NCBI GenBank assembly: GCA_025449115.1
Contig: JAHLKC010000046.1
Location: forward strand, 62,001 to 126,000
Source of the DNA: Chytridium lagenaria
Taxonomy: Eukaryota; Chytridiomycota; Chytridiomycetes; Chytridiales; Chytridiaceae
Direction: 5' to 3'
Length of the DNA stretch: 64,000 bases
Below the pieces are notes generated by a model. It was not told the origin of the DNA. It did not search any database and worked only from the letters and a program-made list of their open reading frames with translations. The position numbers and the translations under genes were made by a program. Shown here one piece after another: positions 1 through 11,397 of this stretch; the stretch's first letter is position 1; each line of letters opens with the position of its first letter.

Positions 1-3000
1 GTGTGATTACCAGCAAAGTCAGTCACAACGTTCCCGGGAATGAACGAGCTCGAAAGATCCGAGGTTGTATGGTTTCTGGTCCATTCCCTCACCCAAAGAC
101 TCGAGCCAACCGACCCCACACGAACTAAAACCATTGCAGCGATTAAAGCGAGTACAAAGAGCCAACCACCGGCTGCATTGAAATAGTGGAGGTACATGGA
201 GAACTTGACGGATCCAGTTTCAATCGTCTCTTCTTCAACGAGTCGTCCAGCATCTTCTTTCGTCCGTCCGTTGGCGAAATCCATCCCTTTCTTGATTTCA
301 CCCACCTCATCCAAAACATCACTCCCAACAACAACTTTCCCACCCAACGCCGCAACCACATCCTCTGAAGCCGCGTCAAACACCGTCTTCAAGTCTCCTG
401 AACCAACCACCTTTCCATTTCTCAAAACCACCACTTGATCGGCGAATGGAAGAACGAGGTGGGTGGCGTGCGTTACAAGGATCATGGTGCGGCCTTGGGT
501 TCGACCAAGACCGAGGATGCCTTGCTGGAATATATGTTTGGCGGTTGGTGCATCTACCGCGGACAATGGGTCGTCTAGGAGGATGTGGGTGGCGGGAGAG
601 TATAGGGCTCGGGCGAGAGAGACGCGTTGTTTCTGACCTCCACTAAGATTGATACCTTGTAACCGAAAAGCGTTAGAGACATAAGCATGAAGCAACAAAA
701 AACGTTATTCAAATTTTACCCTTTTCGCCAATTTCCGTCAAATCCCCATTCTCCAACTCCTCGAAATCTTTCTCCAACGCACAAGCTCTAATGACTTTTG
801 CGTATTTTTCAGCAACATAGTGTTCTCCAAACAAAATATTATCCCTGATGGTTTCATTTCGAAGCCATGATGTCTGAGCGGCGTATGCGACGCGTTTGTC
901 CCTGATGGGAAGAGATGATACACCTGAACGACGGGTCATTTCACCGAGAAGGGCTTGAAGAAGTGATGATTTTCCGGAGGCCGTTGGACCACAAATGACG
1001 GTAAGGCCGCCGTCGGGGAAAGTGAGAGTAAGGTTGCAAAGAGCGAAATTGGAGGCATCTGATATCGTAGGTGGTTTGGGAGTCATAACAGAACCAGGTG
1101 CGAGAAGAGGTGTTGTTTCAGAAGATAATACAGATGTGGTAAGAGTCTCGATGGTCTCGTCTTCCCAAGAGAACGACGCCTCCTTGAATCCAGCTTCATC
1201 ATCCTCTTCCACAACCTTCCCCTCAAACCTCTCCAAGTTGGTGGCATTCAAAAACTTTTCAATTCTCGTCAACGCGACACGAAGCTGAAGAAGGTTTTGC
1301 ATGTTCCCGGGAATATCATTGAGTTGATACCTTAATGTGTTGAAAAGGGTTAAACACGTAAAGGCCTTTTTCGCGTCCAAGGGTTGCCCTGCGATTTGAG
1401 TTATCGTAAAAAGGGTGCAAAAGGCGACTAGAACGGGGTACATCATTGCGATAAAGGTGTCTAAGGCGGTGATCTTGTAGATGTCCACGATTCGAGAAAG
1501 CTCCGCATCTCGTGCTATCTTGAGTTTGTCGAAAAAACGTTGCTCCCAACCGAAATACTTTAAAACATTCAATAACGTGAAATGAAAACCCGCATCTTAC
1601 CTTGATGACTTTGATGCCTTGAAGCATCTCATTAACGATATTTGTTCTTTTGTCTTTTGCGCTTGAAAGTCCCCCGTAAACCCCACTCTGCCAGTCTGAC
1701 AAGGAATACATAGCAGGAAACGTTGTAAGCAACACCGCCACTCCAACCAGAGCAGGCCATCCCACAAAATAGAGCAAGGCTGCAAGCGCCAGTGTCACCT
1801 GAATCGGATTCACAATCACATCGTTCAGGTTCATGAATGTGCTTTGAATTTGTTCGGCATCCGATGTGAGGAGCGTGAAAATCTTCCCAGTGGTGAACGC
1901 TTCGTCTTTGACATCATCCTTTTTCGGGGACGTTGCGCGACGATGTAAAGCCTTGACGTAGATTTCGTTCATGACGGCGGATTTTGATCGGATGCCTGTG
2001 CGGATTCCGATTTGGAAACCGTGGCCGTCTAGCATGGGTTTGATGATGTTGGCAAGAGCTAGGAGAGTCACGTAAAGGAAAGCTTCGGATACTGGCGCGT
2101 CGGGTCTTTCAAAGAAGCCAATAATCCTAAAACAAATCAGAATTTACAAAATGAGAGGAAGGGCTACCTGTAGAGTAATGCAGGGCTGGCAAGTTGTATA
2201 ATGCCAGCAGTTATACCGTAGAGAATGTAACAGATCAAGGATTTCCATTCCAGAGCTATGAGCCTCCAAAACAAAGACTTATATTTCGGTCTACAACATT
2301 AGTATATAGAGGAGGATGAGAAGGCTCACTTCACATCTTCAAATCTTTCCGCGCATAATTCAGGTCGATCCTCTTCAGGCAGCTCTGGAATATCTTGCAT
2401 TTTCAAAGGCCGTGATTCACCCAACCTCATGAGTGGATTAATCCATGAAAAGAAAAGGACGCTTAAGATATTTGACTCGCTGTATCGACAAGCAATAGGT
2501 AAACCCCATTCACGGTATAGATCATCCTTGGCGGCCTCTACAAAGTTATCGACGACGGAGAATCGGTGAAGATTGACAGCGAGGATGGATAAAGATATAA
2601 TGAAGGCGATCAAGGAGGCCAAGTAAGTTGAGTTTGATAAGACTTTGGTGATAATGTTGATGAGGTCTGCCAGTGAGGCGAGGGCGTAGAAACTGTGAGG
2701 ATATGAAAGTTTTCGGAGAAGAGCTGGAGCGAAGAAGCGTCCGACCCGGGGTTTGAGGTTTCGGGCAAGTTGATCACAGTGAGAGAAACCAACTATATAC
2801 TGTGATTAGAAAGTGATAGGACCACTATCATTAGCTTACCCATGCAGCAACTTGAACAACACCAATAACGATGCCTCCCTTTCCAAATCCGCAAGGACTA
2901 TTATCAACTTGAATCGCAACCCATATCCCAGCAATGATCTTCAAGCCTGCAAGTCCTATCATCATCCAACGATGGTATCGAGTGTCCTCTCTTTCCTCAT

Positions 3001-3214
3001 CCTCCTGATCGGACTCTGCATCATCGGATACCAACGGAGTTGCTTCACTGATACCAGGAACTGGATATCCTGACTTTGACCATTGACGATGGAAGTGATA
3101 GGCAGCGAATCCAATGGCAATGACCGATGATAGAATGGAGATGCATGCCCATGCAGTGTTGAGCACTGATGCCTCTGATCCAGAGCATGATGGAGGCATC
3201 CCTTGAAGGTGCAT
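1..3214 (-). CDS. ABC transporter, subfamily C (MRP/YCF1-like), 5' part
   Basis: Membrane exporter driven by ATP; family members move glutathione or other conjugates at the vacuole or plasma membrane. The start ATG at 3214 is preceded directly by an in-frame TGA. Exons read 3214-2840, 2799-2330, 2290-2168, 2126-1601, 1557-720 and 655 to beyond the window start. The order is an N-terminal membrane region, the ABCC linker (FFSWINPLMRLG), TMD1 (IKVIK joins YFGWE across the 1600-1558 intron), NBD1 with Walker A GPTASGKSS, signature LSGGQKQR and Walker B ILLDDPLSAVDAP, and then the first helix of TMD2. TMD2 and NBD2 lie outside the window. The substrate cannot be told from sequence. Family assignment is firm; the exact orthologue is not. 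Confidence 0.9.
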
Positions 3215-4541
3215 TCAATTCAGAAATGTTGTGTTCAGGAAGGGCAGTGCTTTGATATGGTTTGTGTTCAAACCACTTTGAGTCGAGGAGATTTGGCATT
3301 CCAATGCAAGTTCATCAGTCTGCACTTTCACAAATACACGTAACTATATGTACTTAACTAAGTTCAAACACTTGTTACATCAAAACTTTTAAAGTAGGTT
3401 GCAGAGAGACGTTGGAACGACCGCAGCAGAGTTCTTATGCGAAAATTTATAAAAACATGTGGAGTTGTTATATCACGTTCATAAGCAACCAATTCAATAA
3501 ATTCGTTTTTAACTCTATTACGTGTATTCTCCATCACGGCAAGCATCTCCCAGCCATTGTCATCAGCATACTTGCTAGTTTCTCAAGCCCTACTTGTCGG
3601 TTGAGCTTAATCTGTGGCAAGGAGTTGTTCGGCTTGCGCAAGATACCAGATATGGAGTCTTCTGCAACACACTATGTAGTCTCTTTAGCGGTTGAATCAT
3701 ACAAGGTGTCGTGTGTGCAGCTCTGGTCAAAAAGGTTGGTGCAGAAGGTTTTCATAGCATTTTACATCCTTTGACCGGCCCTGCGAAACTTTCAGCAGGT
3801 ATGGTATGGCTGTTAGACTTTTCTTGATTCCTGGTATTTTTGAAAAACTCTATAATCCTTTTTTCCAACCTATCTTTCAACTTTGGGATTTTATGGTTCA
3901 TTTATGCAGCTTGGCAATGAATGGGACATTTATGGTTCATTGTGAAATGTTCAATAAAATGAAATTCACCGTAAGCATATTTCCAAGTGCTATATGTACG
4001 GCTTTTCCTTTTACCCCCTCCTACTTGTACACTAACGCTTCGGATTCAGCATGGTAAGACTTTACTTACCTTATACGGTATTCAAGTTTTCATATGGCAT
4101 TGTATATATGTTGCCGTCGGGTTTTCCCTGTTTACCGCCCTTTTGTATCTTGGGGACTTTGTAATTATTTTTTTTTATCTCCTGTCTTCCATGACCGCGC
4201 TCCGTTATGCCCTGTTAATATTTTTTTCTATTATTTCGTTATGCTTATCAGGAAAGTGTGCATTATACAAATAAAGCGAGAGAAGTTGTCCCATCCTAAA
4301 ACCTGTCCCCAGTCCAGGTCTAGGTCTTCTCCAATACATATGTGCCTACCTCTGGCACCAAGGTTAGTATTAAGTAATCTTATCAGAAGGTGCTTATGTT
4401 CCGAAGCGTTGGGTGATTGGCTGCCGCAAAGCCCCAATCAGCAAACCCCTCTTCAGCTCACGGCTGGTGAGATGGAGTGTCAAGTCAATGCAGCTTCCTC
4501 TTGTCATCATCACTTCCGGTTGTGAGATTGTTGTGAAGTTC
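3215..4541. other. AT-rich intergenic region, no gene seen
   Basis: Short open frames on both strands (for example 3412-3774 and 4094-4525, plus) lack splice-consistent continuation or recognisable motifs. Near 4064-4145 the sequence resembles a stretch near 31489-31560 (acggtattca, then ttgccgt and gggttttc in the same order), so it may hold a dispersed repeat remnant. Confidence 0.5.
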
Positions 4542-4714
4542 GCTACAAATATCTATGCCGATGAACATCCCATATTTTATATATAAACTACGATAATCCA
4601 CCGATACCGAGTGGTTAGGAGCATGAGAGGCCAGTTCACGTTACTTGTAGCCTCAACACAGCAAGGGCTTTCATTTAAGGTATTGCACTAGCGTCTGACG
4701 CCAGTTTTGCGGGT
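4542..4714 (+). repeat. ~170 bp dispersed repeat, copy 1 (possible Pol III unit)
   Basis: This copy is about 90% identical by eye to 4876-5044. It begins gctacaaatatctatgc and ends gacgccag...gcgggt. It holds a TATA-like stretch (ttttatatataaa) followed about 25 nt later by accgagtggttaggagc, which resembles a tRNA(Ser/Leu) A box. The following agttcacgttac is only a poor B box. A tRNA-derived SINE or a small RNA gene is possible but unproven. Confidence 0.6.
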
Positions 4715-4875
4715 ACGACATCATGATTTTCCTGCATATGCTCAAATTTACGTGAACTGACGGGATCACCACATGCAAATGGGTTGAAACGTCAATCACG
4801 GTGGGGTCTTTGCTGATTACAAGGTATTAGGCATCCAGGAACGCATTGGTGAAGGTTTTAAGACGCTGACGCGTT

Positions 4876-5044
4876 GCTACAAATATCTATGCAGATTAAC
4901 ATCCCATATTTTATATATAAATTACGATAATCCACCGATACCGAGTGGTTAGGAGCATAAGACGCCAGTTCACGTTACTTGTAGCCTCATCACATCACCT
5001 TTCACTTGAGGTATTGCACTAGCGTCTGACGCCAGTTTGCGGGT
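4876..5044 (+). repeat. ~170 bp dispersed repeat, copy 2
   Basis: Direct-repeat partner of 4542-4714, starting about 335 bp downstream. The TATA-like stretch, the A-box-like segment and the terminal gcgtctgacgcc stem are all kept, while the middle differs (acatcacctttcacttg against acagcaagggctttcatt). It ends about 210 bp before the 3' end of the 5257-8140 gene. Confidence 0.6.
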
Positions 5045-5256
5045 GTGCATTAAACACACAGAAAGTTATATCAAAATTTTAGATGTATCCACGTGGCAAT
5101 ATAAGCCGGTAATATATTTCGCACTTTTTTTATTGTTTTTAGCGCATTTAATATCATACATAGAACAGACGAATTTATTATACAAATGCAGCAAAATCTT
5201 GCAATAGGTGGATATTTCAAGTACAAATCAGCTATGTATCTGGAAAAGTTAAACAA

Positions 5257-8140
5257 CTACGTGTCACCATGTTGGTTGTTTAAACCAATTGTATCGGCGT
5301 AGATCCTTGCAGGGTGTCTTCCATCATAAAGGGACATCCACAGCTGCGACAGTTCCTAAATAATGTTAATTTTCTTAGTAAAGATAATATTCAAAGTTAC
5401 TTACATTCCAAATCTCCTCCCTGCTATTACTTGAAGTTAAATTCAACCCCAACCCGAAGGCAAATGATAACAGTTCGTCCTTGGGGGATTGTTTTGTTAC
5501 GACTAAATTAATTAAGGGGTTAAAATTAGAAACTAAACGCTAAACTTACAGTCCGGGATTTCAGGCGTTTCTTTCGCCTTTTTCGATTTTGCTGGAGGAG
5601 CTACATAAAGATTAGCTGTGCTTTATCCTCTCTCCAACCAGCACGCTCTTCCTGATGTTTGCGTTTGGGTGCTCCACGTTTGACGATGACGGTTTCCGCG
5701 GTTCCTTCGGTTTCGGGGGTAGCAGTTCGCGGTTCTGGTTTTAAAAAAATAAATTGGAAATAAGAATAAATTTTTTGTCCGAACATTGGCGAAAATGTAC
5801 ATCAGGTGGACAGCAACCGCCTCACCTTCACTTTCGGTTGCGACCTGTATTCCCTTTGACGTCGGCAGCTCCTTTGATGGCGACACCTTACAAATAATTA
5901 GGGTACTTCAGAAAAATTATTTTTTGAATACTCACCTTCTCCCGAAGGAATCTCTGGCCCTGAAACAATAGCAAGTAAACGGTTAATTTCTAATAAACCT
6001 CATAAATAATTACCCTTTGCTTTGCCTTTAGTTGAAACGGGCAAACCTTTGGCTGAGTAATATAAAGTCAGAAAAAGTAGTAGAACAGAGGAGATGGCCG
6101 TTAACGGGGGTAGTAACCAGATTAAAGCGCAAACGACCGAAAAGGAAACGCAAACGGCCGTGAAGGAAAAGAGCCATAAAGATGGCCAGTTCGTGATAAC
6201 AAAAAAAATATAAAACACTTACATGATTTCACAGCTTTAGGCGACGTCGGCACCGTCTCATGGACTAAAAATAGAATGATATCAATTACGACATGAACAA
6301 AAGAAAAAAGGGCACGAAAGTAAAACAATAAAAGTACTTACCCGCTTTTGACTTTGCCGGAGAAATCGGTACCTCTTCGTGCTGTTCCTTGGCTAAAATT
6401 GTTTGAAAATTAGAGAAGCTAAAACTGGAGTAGACACCGGGAAAAAGTAAACATGGTTAAAGTCGGCAAGCCCGCCACCACACATGTTTTTATTTTGGTT
6501 TTCGAGGAATATAATAAATTTACGCACCTATTTTGGGGCTTTTCGGAGATTTGGGGCTTTTCGGAGATTTAAGTACCTTTCTCACTTCTGGCGGTGCTTC
6601 CATATAATCGGTAAGTTTAATAAACGGCTTATTGCTAAATAAATCTAACCCACCAGCTGCTGCCGCTTCCTCATGAATTCGACGGAACTCTTCTTCAACA
6701 GTTTCTGCCCTTTGGTTTAGCAAGCGTTTTTTAAAAATAAAGTAATAAATCTTACCCTTTCTCTTTGTCCGCGGCAACACGACCTTCGGAGCCTTACCTA
6801 TATAAAATCACATTGAAACGTTCCGGTTATATATATATATGTAACGTTTTAAAACACCTTTTCCAACGGGCGGCTCCTCCTCATACTCCTCGGATGGCGG
6901 TCCTCCTTCGATTTCCTCTTTTAGCGTGGTGAGCAAAGCTGAGTAAAAAGTTAAAGCCTACCCTTCCTTCTCTGCTGTAAAGTTGCCGCTGGAGCTTTTC
7001 CTAAACAAATTCAGTAAGCGCAAAATAAAAATAAACAAAAAATGCGGTGAAAAAAGGAGTAAGCGGCGGTAAACGGTTGAAAAAACCCCATCTGTCAGTA
7101 AATAAAAGCAGGGGAGGGCGGAAGATTACGCACCTTTTCTAACGGGTCGATCCTCGTATTCTTCCGATGGCGTTCGTGGTCGGCTTTCAGCCTCCTCCTC
7201 TTCTTGTTTCTTCCGAATTTTGCTCACGTCGACCCGCAATGCAAGTGGATGACCTTTTGAGGCAATCTTAGGTTCTATACCCATTAGTTTAAATAAAATT
7301 GTCGTCAAACCTTCAATGTACTGTCCCAAGGCAGGCTTGTATTGCGCGTGGACCTCGTCGTTGTCACTGTCATCTTCTACGTAGATGGCTTTACTGCTAC
7401 CGACTCTAAGCTTTGGAGAGCTAGGTCTGCGTTGCTCCTCGCCCTCGAAGTAAGATTAATGTATGGAAGAAAAAAAGTACCTCGAATTCTTTTCCTGTCT
7501 TCCAAACAATGCGAACTTGATTGTTATCGGTGACTTGATAGCTTGCAACGTTCGGATTTTGTTGAGTGTACCCAGCACGGTAAGCGGCAAGATACTTCTC
7601 TTTGGCCTAACAACTTCAATATCACTAAAACAACAGAGCTTTGCCTACCTCGGTAATCTTCGTACGTAATGCTTCAGCTACGGCTGCATCTTCAATCAAA
7701 TGCGGAATCATTCGAATTGCTCCGGATAACGTCTTCTGCTCCGCCGTCATCCTATCTATGGCCTTCTTCTCCTCTGTGCTCAACTTAAAAAGTTGCTTCG
7801 CAACCCCCAAAACACTAAAGAAATGAGAGATTTAAGCAACACCATCTTACTTTTTTTCCGCCATCCTGGTTTCAATATGGTAGGTGCCTTTTGCTGAGCG
7901 AGACTCGCCTATAGTTGATGGCTGTCGTTGCGTCTGCTGGGCTAGGGGGGGCTGCGCTTGGGCGTGGGAACCGCCGCCAATAACCATAGTCAAGACTCTT
8001 TCAATGGTCGCTTCACTATCAAGCTTCAGAAGCAAGGTTATGAGAGCACCACTGGAAGCATGGTCATCTCTAATGTGGTTCTCAAGCATCTTTCTAGACG
8101 TGACGGAGGGGACGTCTTCAGCACAGCATGGACAGTACAT
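5257..8140 (-). CDS. Zinc-finger protein with modular small-exon region, unknown function
   Basis: I do not recognise this protein (~596 aa). Exons: 8140-7851, 7814-7649, 7606-7481, 7443-7134, 7000-6962, 6938-6858, 6797-6756, 6704-6528, 6392-6342, 6264-6223, 6052-6014, 5959-5936, 5885-5826, 5734-5639, 5600-5550, 5502-5405 and 5355-5257 (TAG). The N-terminus has a C2H2-type finger (YCPCC, then NHIRDDH). A helical segment (VAKQLFKLSTEEKK...) and a Lys/Glu-rich region follow. Exons 5-15 are 24-177 nt, all phase 1 at both ends, and encode Lys/Pro/Ser/Glu modules such as PPSEEYEEEPPVGKG and a SPK repeat. Nearly every intron has clean GT/AG ends. The exception is the acceptor before 5885, where the AG is one base out of phase: either a local assembly indel or an odd acceptor. 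It is divergent from the 8626-10347 gene. A nuclear or chromatin role is a guess. Confidence 0.8.
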
Positions 8141-8625
8141 TTTCTTCGTCGAATTTTTTTACGTACGTAATACTAATGTCGCACTATCAGACGTAACTTT
8201 GACTTTCACGATGGTTATTCTTTTACTGACTAAACCGTCTGTGACCGTGTATACAACCAAATGAGAGTGATTCATACGAAGGCGGTGGGGTACGCAAGTA
8301 TTCCATCGTCTTTTGTACAAGACAATCAAATATAGAAGCGCCACATGAAGTTATAATATTTTAGAGTCTATGGCCAAAAGGCAAATGTTTGAAGTTGATG
8401 TGATAAAATAAACCTATCTTTAGCTTACCGCAGCAGCTAGCTGTATACGTATACCTACGTACCAGACCACAAACCTGTTTTAAAAGTTTACGATTCGATG
8501 GACTCAAGATATTGAAATATTTCATTAATCACCTTAACGGCTGTGGTATACGGCCGTTTGCGTTTATTTATGGCAATGTATGGTTTAATGCGTTATTCTA
8601 TGGTTGTTTGCGGTAACGTGCGCTT
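8141..8625. promoter_or_regulatory. Shared divergent promoter region of the unknown gene pair
   Basis: This interval of about 485 bp lies between two divergent start codons. Toward the plus-strand gene it carries variants of gtatacggccgtttgcg and tatggttgtttgcgg, which resemble the GTATAC/TGCGG units in the first long intron of that gene. No defined binding site can be named. Confidence 0.4.
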
Positions 8626-10347
8626 ATGTACGGTTGTCAACTTTTTTTATATGACAGCATCATACGGTGTTGGAAGAAAATTTTAAAGGCATACGATGGT
8701 TTGACAACAGAGCTTTTTGACTTGTGCAGACATATCAACATACCGATGAGCCTTGGTGGACATGATGATGAACATGGGGGAAGGGGGTTCCAATACAACC
8801 TTGGTGAGAACTCTGTAACATACTCAAATCCAGATCATCTTCACTGACACGGTAAATTAACTATTTATCCAATAAAGCTGCAGGGTCCAGAAGCCACTCG
8901 GAGCCAACTTACAGCGAAGACGACAACGAAACTGTTACTGCAGGCATGATGGCGGTTGATGCCGCTAACGAGGAATCAAGAATACGTGCTCCACCGGCTC
9001 CTTCTCTTCCTGTCCCCATTGAAGGAGCATATAAGATTCGGAGTGGTCAAGTGATGCATGATGGTATACTGGTGGGAAAGATCTAACAAGTTTGCTAACA
9101 CCCTACTTTTATAGAGAGTGTGAAGCAGTCAAACAACAGAAGGAATGCATTTTCAAATGCTAACTCGACAAGCTCTAACATCAACTCCTTTTTCCGTCGA
9201 CATTGGGAGCATCTTGTTCAGACGGTCAGTCCCATTGCCATCGGTTTGAACATTTTTAGAAACTAATATAAAAAACAGGCTGATAACATGAGTAGAAAGA
9301 TTGACGCTGGCATTGTCTTATTAGCTACGTACCCTGAGGCTTTGGCTGCAAAAGCATACATGTCACCAGGCTTTCAAAAGCATGTTCCAGGTAAGGATTC
9401 AAGGTATATTGTGGTGTATAGTCATTGTACGGCTGGTAACGGTGGTAAACTGCCGCATACAATGATGTACGGCTACATACGGTTGTATACTGTAGTGTGC
9501 GTTTGTATACTGTAGTATGCGGCAGTACACTGTAGTGTGCGGCAGTATAATGTAGTGTGCGGTAGTATACTGTTGTATACTGTGCATTTATTTGATGTTT
9601 TGGCTGACAATTAAAATATTAAAATTAACTTATTTTTGATTTAGGGTTCGGTGTTAACGAGCTCAAAAGGCTGAACGACTGTTTCATTGTTAGCGTTGGC
9701 GGCAAGAATTTGCAGACTGCTGCTGCACAACAAGACAGTCTCGTCCTTCTTATACACGAAAACAACTTGACTCAGAGAACGCTTGCATCTAACTTCTCTT
9801 ATCTACGTCAAGCGCAAGACAATATGCAGAAAAGTTTTGAATCCTCTCTTTTGGCGTTGAAGGAAAGACTTGACAACTTCGACGAAAAACTTGAAACTAT
9901 TAGGGGATCTGTGGATGCCTTAACAAACAGCAGCAACTGTAAGTTTTTCTTGCTTCAAGCACTTTAGTAATTAGTTTTCATGACAAAGCACAACGAAGAG
10001 TCTCCTCAGCTTCTTTTGAGCATGACGTTGCTGTAGCCAATAACCGCGTGCGCCGACCAGGAGTAAGACCATTGCCACGATTTTCAGAGTCCCCACCTCG
10101 CAGGTCTCGACGAATCTTATCTGAGGAACTGCCCCCGTCACCACCTCGCCGGTCTCAGCGTATTCGAAATTCAGCTAGCTTTTCTCCTGACAAGGGAAGA
10201 GCTAGAAGCCTGTCACGTGGTAGTTTGAGGGGATCAACATCTCGTTTACGCGACCGTTCGCGTACAAACTTGAGTTACACCTCTTCGGATAGCGACATAT
10301 CTCCTAACAAAGCTCGCAGGTACAACGCCAGGAATTATAGACGTTGA
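8626..10347 (+). CDS. Coiled-coil protein with basic Ser/Arg tail, unknown function
   Basis: I do not recognise this protein (~410 aa). Exons 8626-8803, 8884-9063, 9115-9224, 9279-9390, 9645-9938 and 9989-10347 join in a single open frame. A second in-frame ATG at 8746 is an alternative start. An acidic/proline-rich N-terminal part (YSEDDNETV; APPAPSLPVPIEG) leads to a central segment (FFRRHWEHLVQ, MSRKIDAGIVLLATYPEA, FGVNELKRLNDCFIVSVG), then a predicted coiled coil (SYLRQAQDNMQKS to LKERLDNFDEKLE). The tail is strongly basic, with a twice-repeated PPRRSRRI / PPRRSQRIR motif and RS-rich sequence. The tail suggests nucleic-acid or chromatin binding; this is inference. The intron at 9391-9644 carries a degenerate tandem array. 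Confidence 0.8.
9412..9595 (+). repeat. Degenerate ~20 bp tandem array (gtatactgtagtgtgcggca)
   Basis: Units of the form gtatactgtagtgtgcggca recur about six times with point changes inside the 9391-9644 intron of the plus-strand gene. Upstream variants contain tacggctggtaacggtgg. GTATAC and TGCGG motifs recur at 8545-8640, outside the intron. Confidence 0.7.
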
Positions 10348-10499
10348 ACTAATGGTGCTGTACGTTGATGTCAAAATTACGTTAATATATTTTATCAAAG
10401 TCCCAATTTTGTGCAGAATGTATTTATTTTTGGAGTTTAGAGAGAAAAAATCGTGAACATCTTCAAAAATAAAATACAAGAGTATGTATAGGAACGTTC

Positions 10500-10665
10500 A
10501 CGAAGTATGCATTGATTCCACTATACGTACGTACATGCACGTTTGCGTACGTTTACGTACACTTGTGCACGCGTCTTACATTTACGTGCGCAAATGTACG
10601 CACACGTACGCACGCGTACAGAAACGCACGTGTACGCACGTAAGCGTACGTACACGCGACAAAAC
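10500..10665. repeat. CGTACG/GTACGC-rich degenerate repeat
   Basis: About 165 bp built from CGTACG, ACGTAC, TACGCAC and GCACGT hexamers on both strands, starting just after the plus-strand unknown gene. It is nearly self-complementary in many places. Open frames across it are repeat artefacts. Confidence 0.75.
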
Positions 10666-11397
10666 GTATTATACCTGCATTGGCAGTGTCAACATTCTGC
10701 GACAGTCAGCGTATACACAAAGAATATGACCACAAATTCAGTATAGTTTGACAAAAGCAAAAAAGGTAAAAATACCTTTGTGGAAAAGAGTATTGCGGTC
10801 TGACGTCAATGTTTGTACTGAACACTGTGTATGTGGGCTAAATAGGAAGAACGTTTTCTTTATGCACACGTGGCTTATGAGTCCTAATAATTTTTAAGTA
10901 CGACTGTAATGAATATATATTCAGATTAAAAGCTTTAGGTTAAGGTAAAGTCCTTATGGTGGAGAAACAGAAGACTCCCGTAGATGGCCGTTTACGGCGC
11001 TATAGTATAGTTCGATGCAAATCCTGTGGTACTGTCTGAATTCTGTAAAATAAAGAAATTTCCATTGCGTGACCGAAAATTCAGCTCCCCGTATGATGAA
11101 AAAATTTACGTATTTGGCGGTATTCTGCCGCATTTAATAAGTGGCGAATATTGTGTGACCAACGAATTGATTTGGTGCAAAAGCGGCAGCATACGCCGAT
11201 TTACGGCAAACTATATCCAAATTCGACGAAATTTTTTTAGTTGTCGTCGGTTTTGTACTATGGGATATAACCCAGCGCAAGAGAGGAAAGTAGTAGGAGT
11301 GGGGCAGATTGACGTGTCAAATAACCATTACTGAAGGAAGGATGTGGAATTGTCGGCCTCTAGGGCTAATGAAGGGAACATGGGTATTGGCGTTGAG
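10666..11397. other. Intergenic region, no gene seen
   Basis: AT-rich sequence with scattered TACGG/GCGGTA motifs (gatggccgtttacggcgc near 10984; ggcggtattctgccgca near 11116). The 11026-11334 plus frame has no start context or recognisable motif. Confidence 0.5.

Noticed and set aside
3364..3546. Minus-strand 60-codon frame upstream of the ABC transporter
   Set aside because: No ATG context, motif or splice link.
9412..9595. Possible CRISPR-like array
   Set aside because: Units are contiguous and degenerate without unique spacers, and lie in a eukaryotic intron.
10484..10746. Two overlapping plus-strand frames over the CGTACG block
   Set aside because: Simple-repeat translation (YVRKCTHTYARV-like), not a protein.
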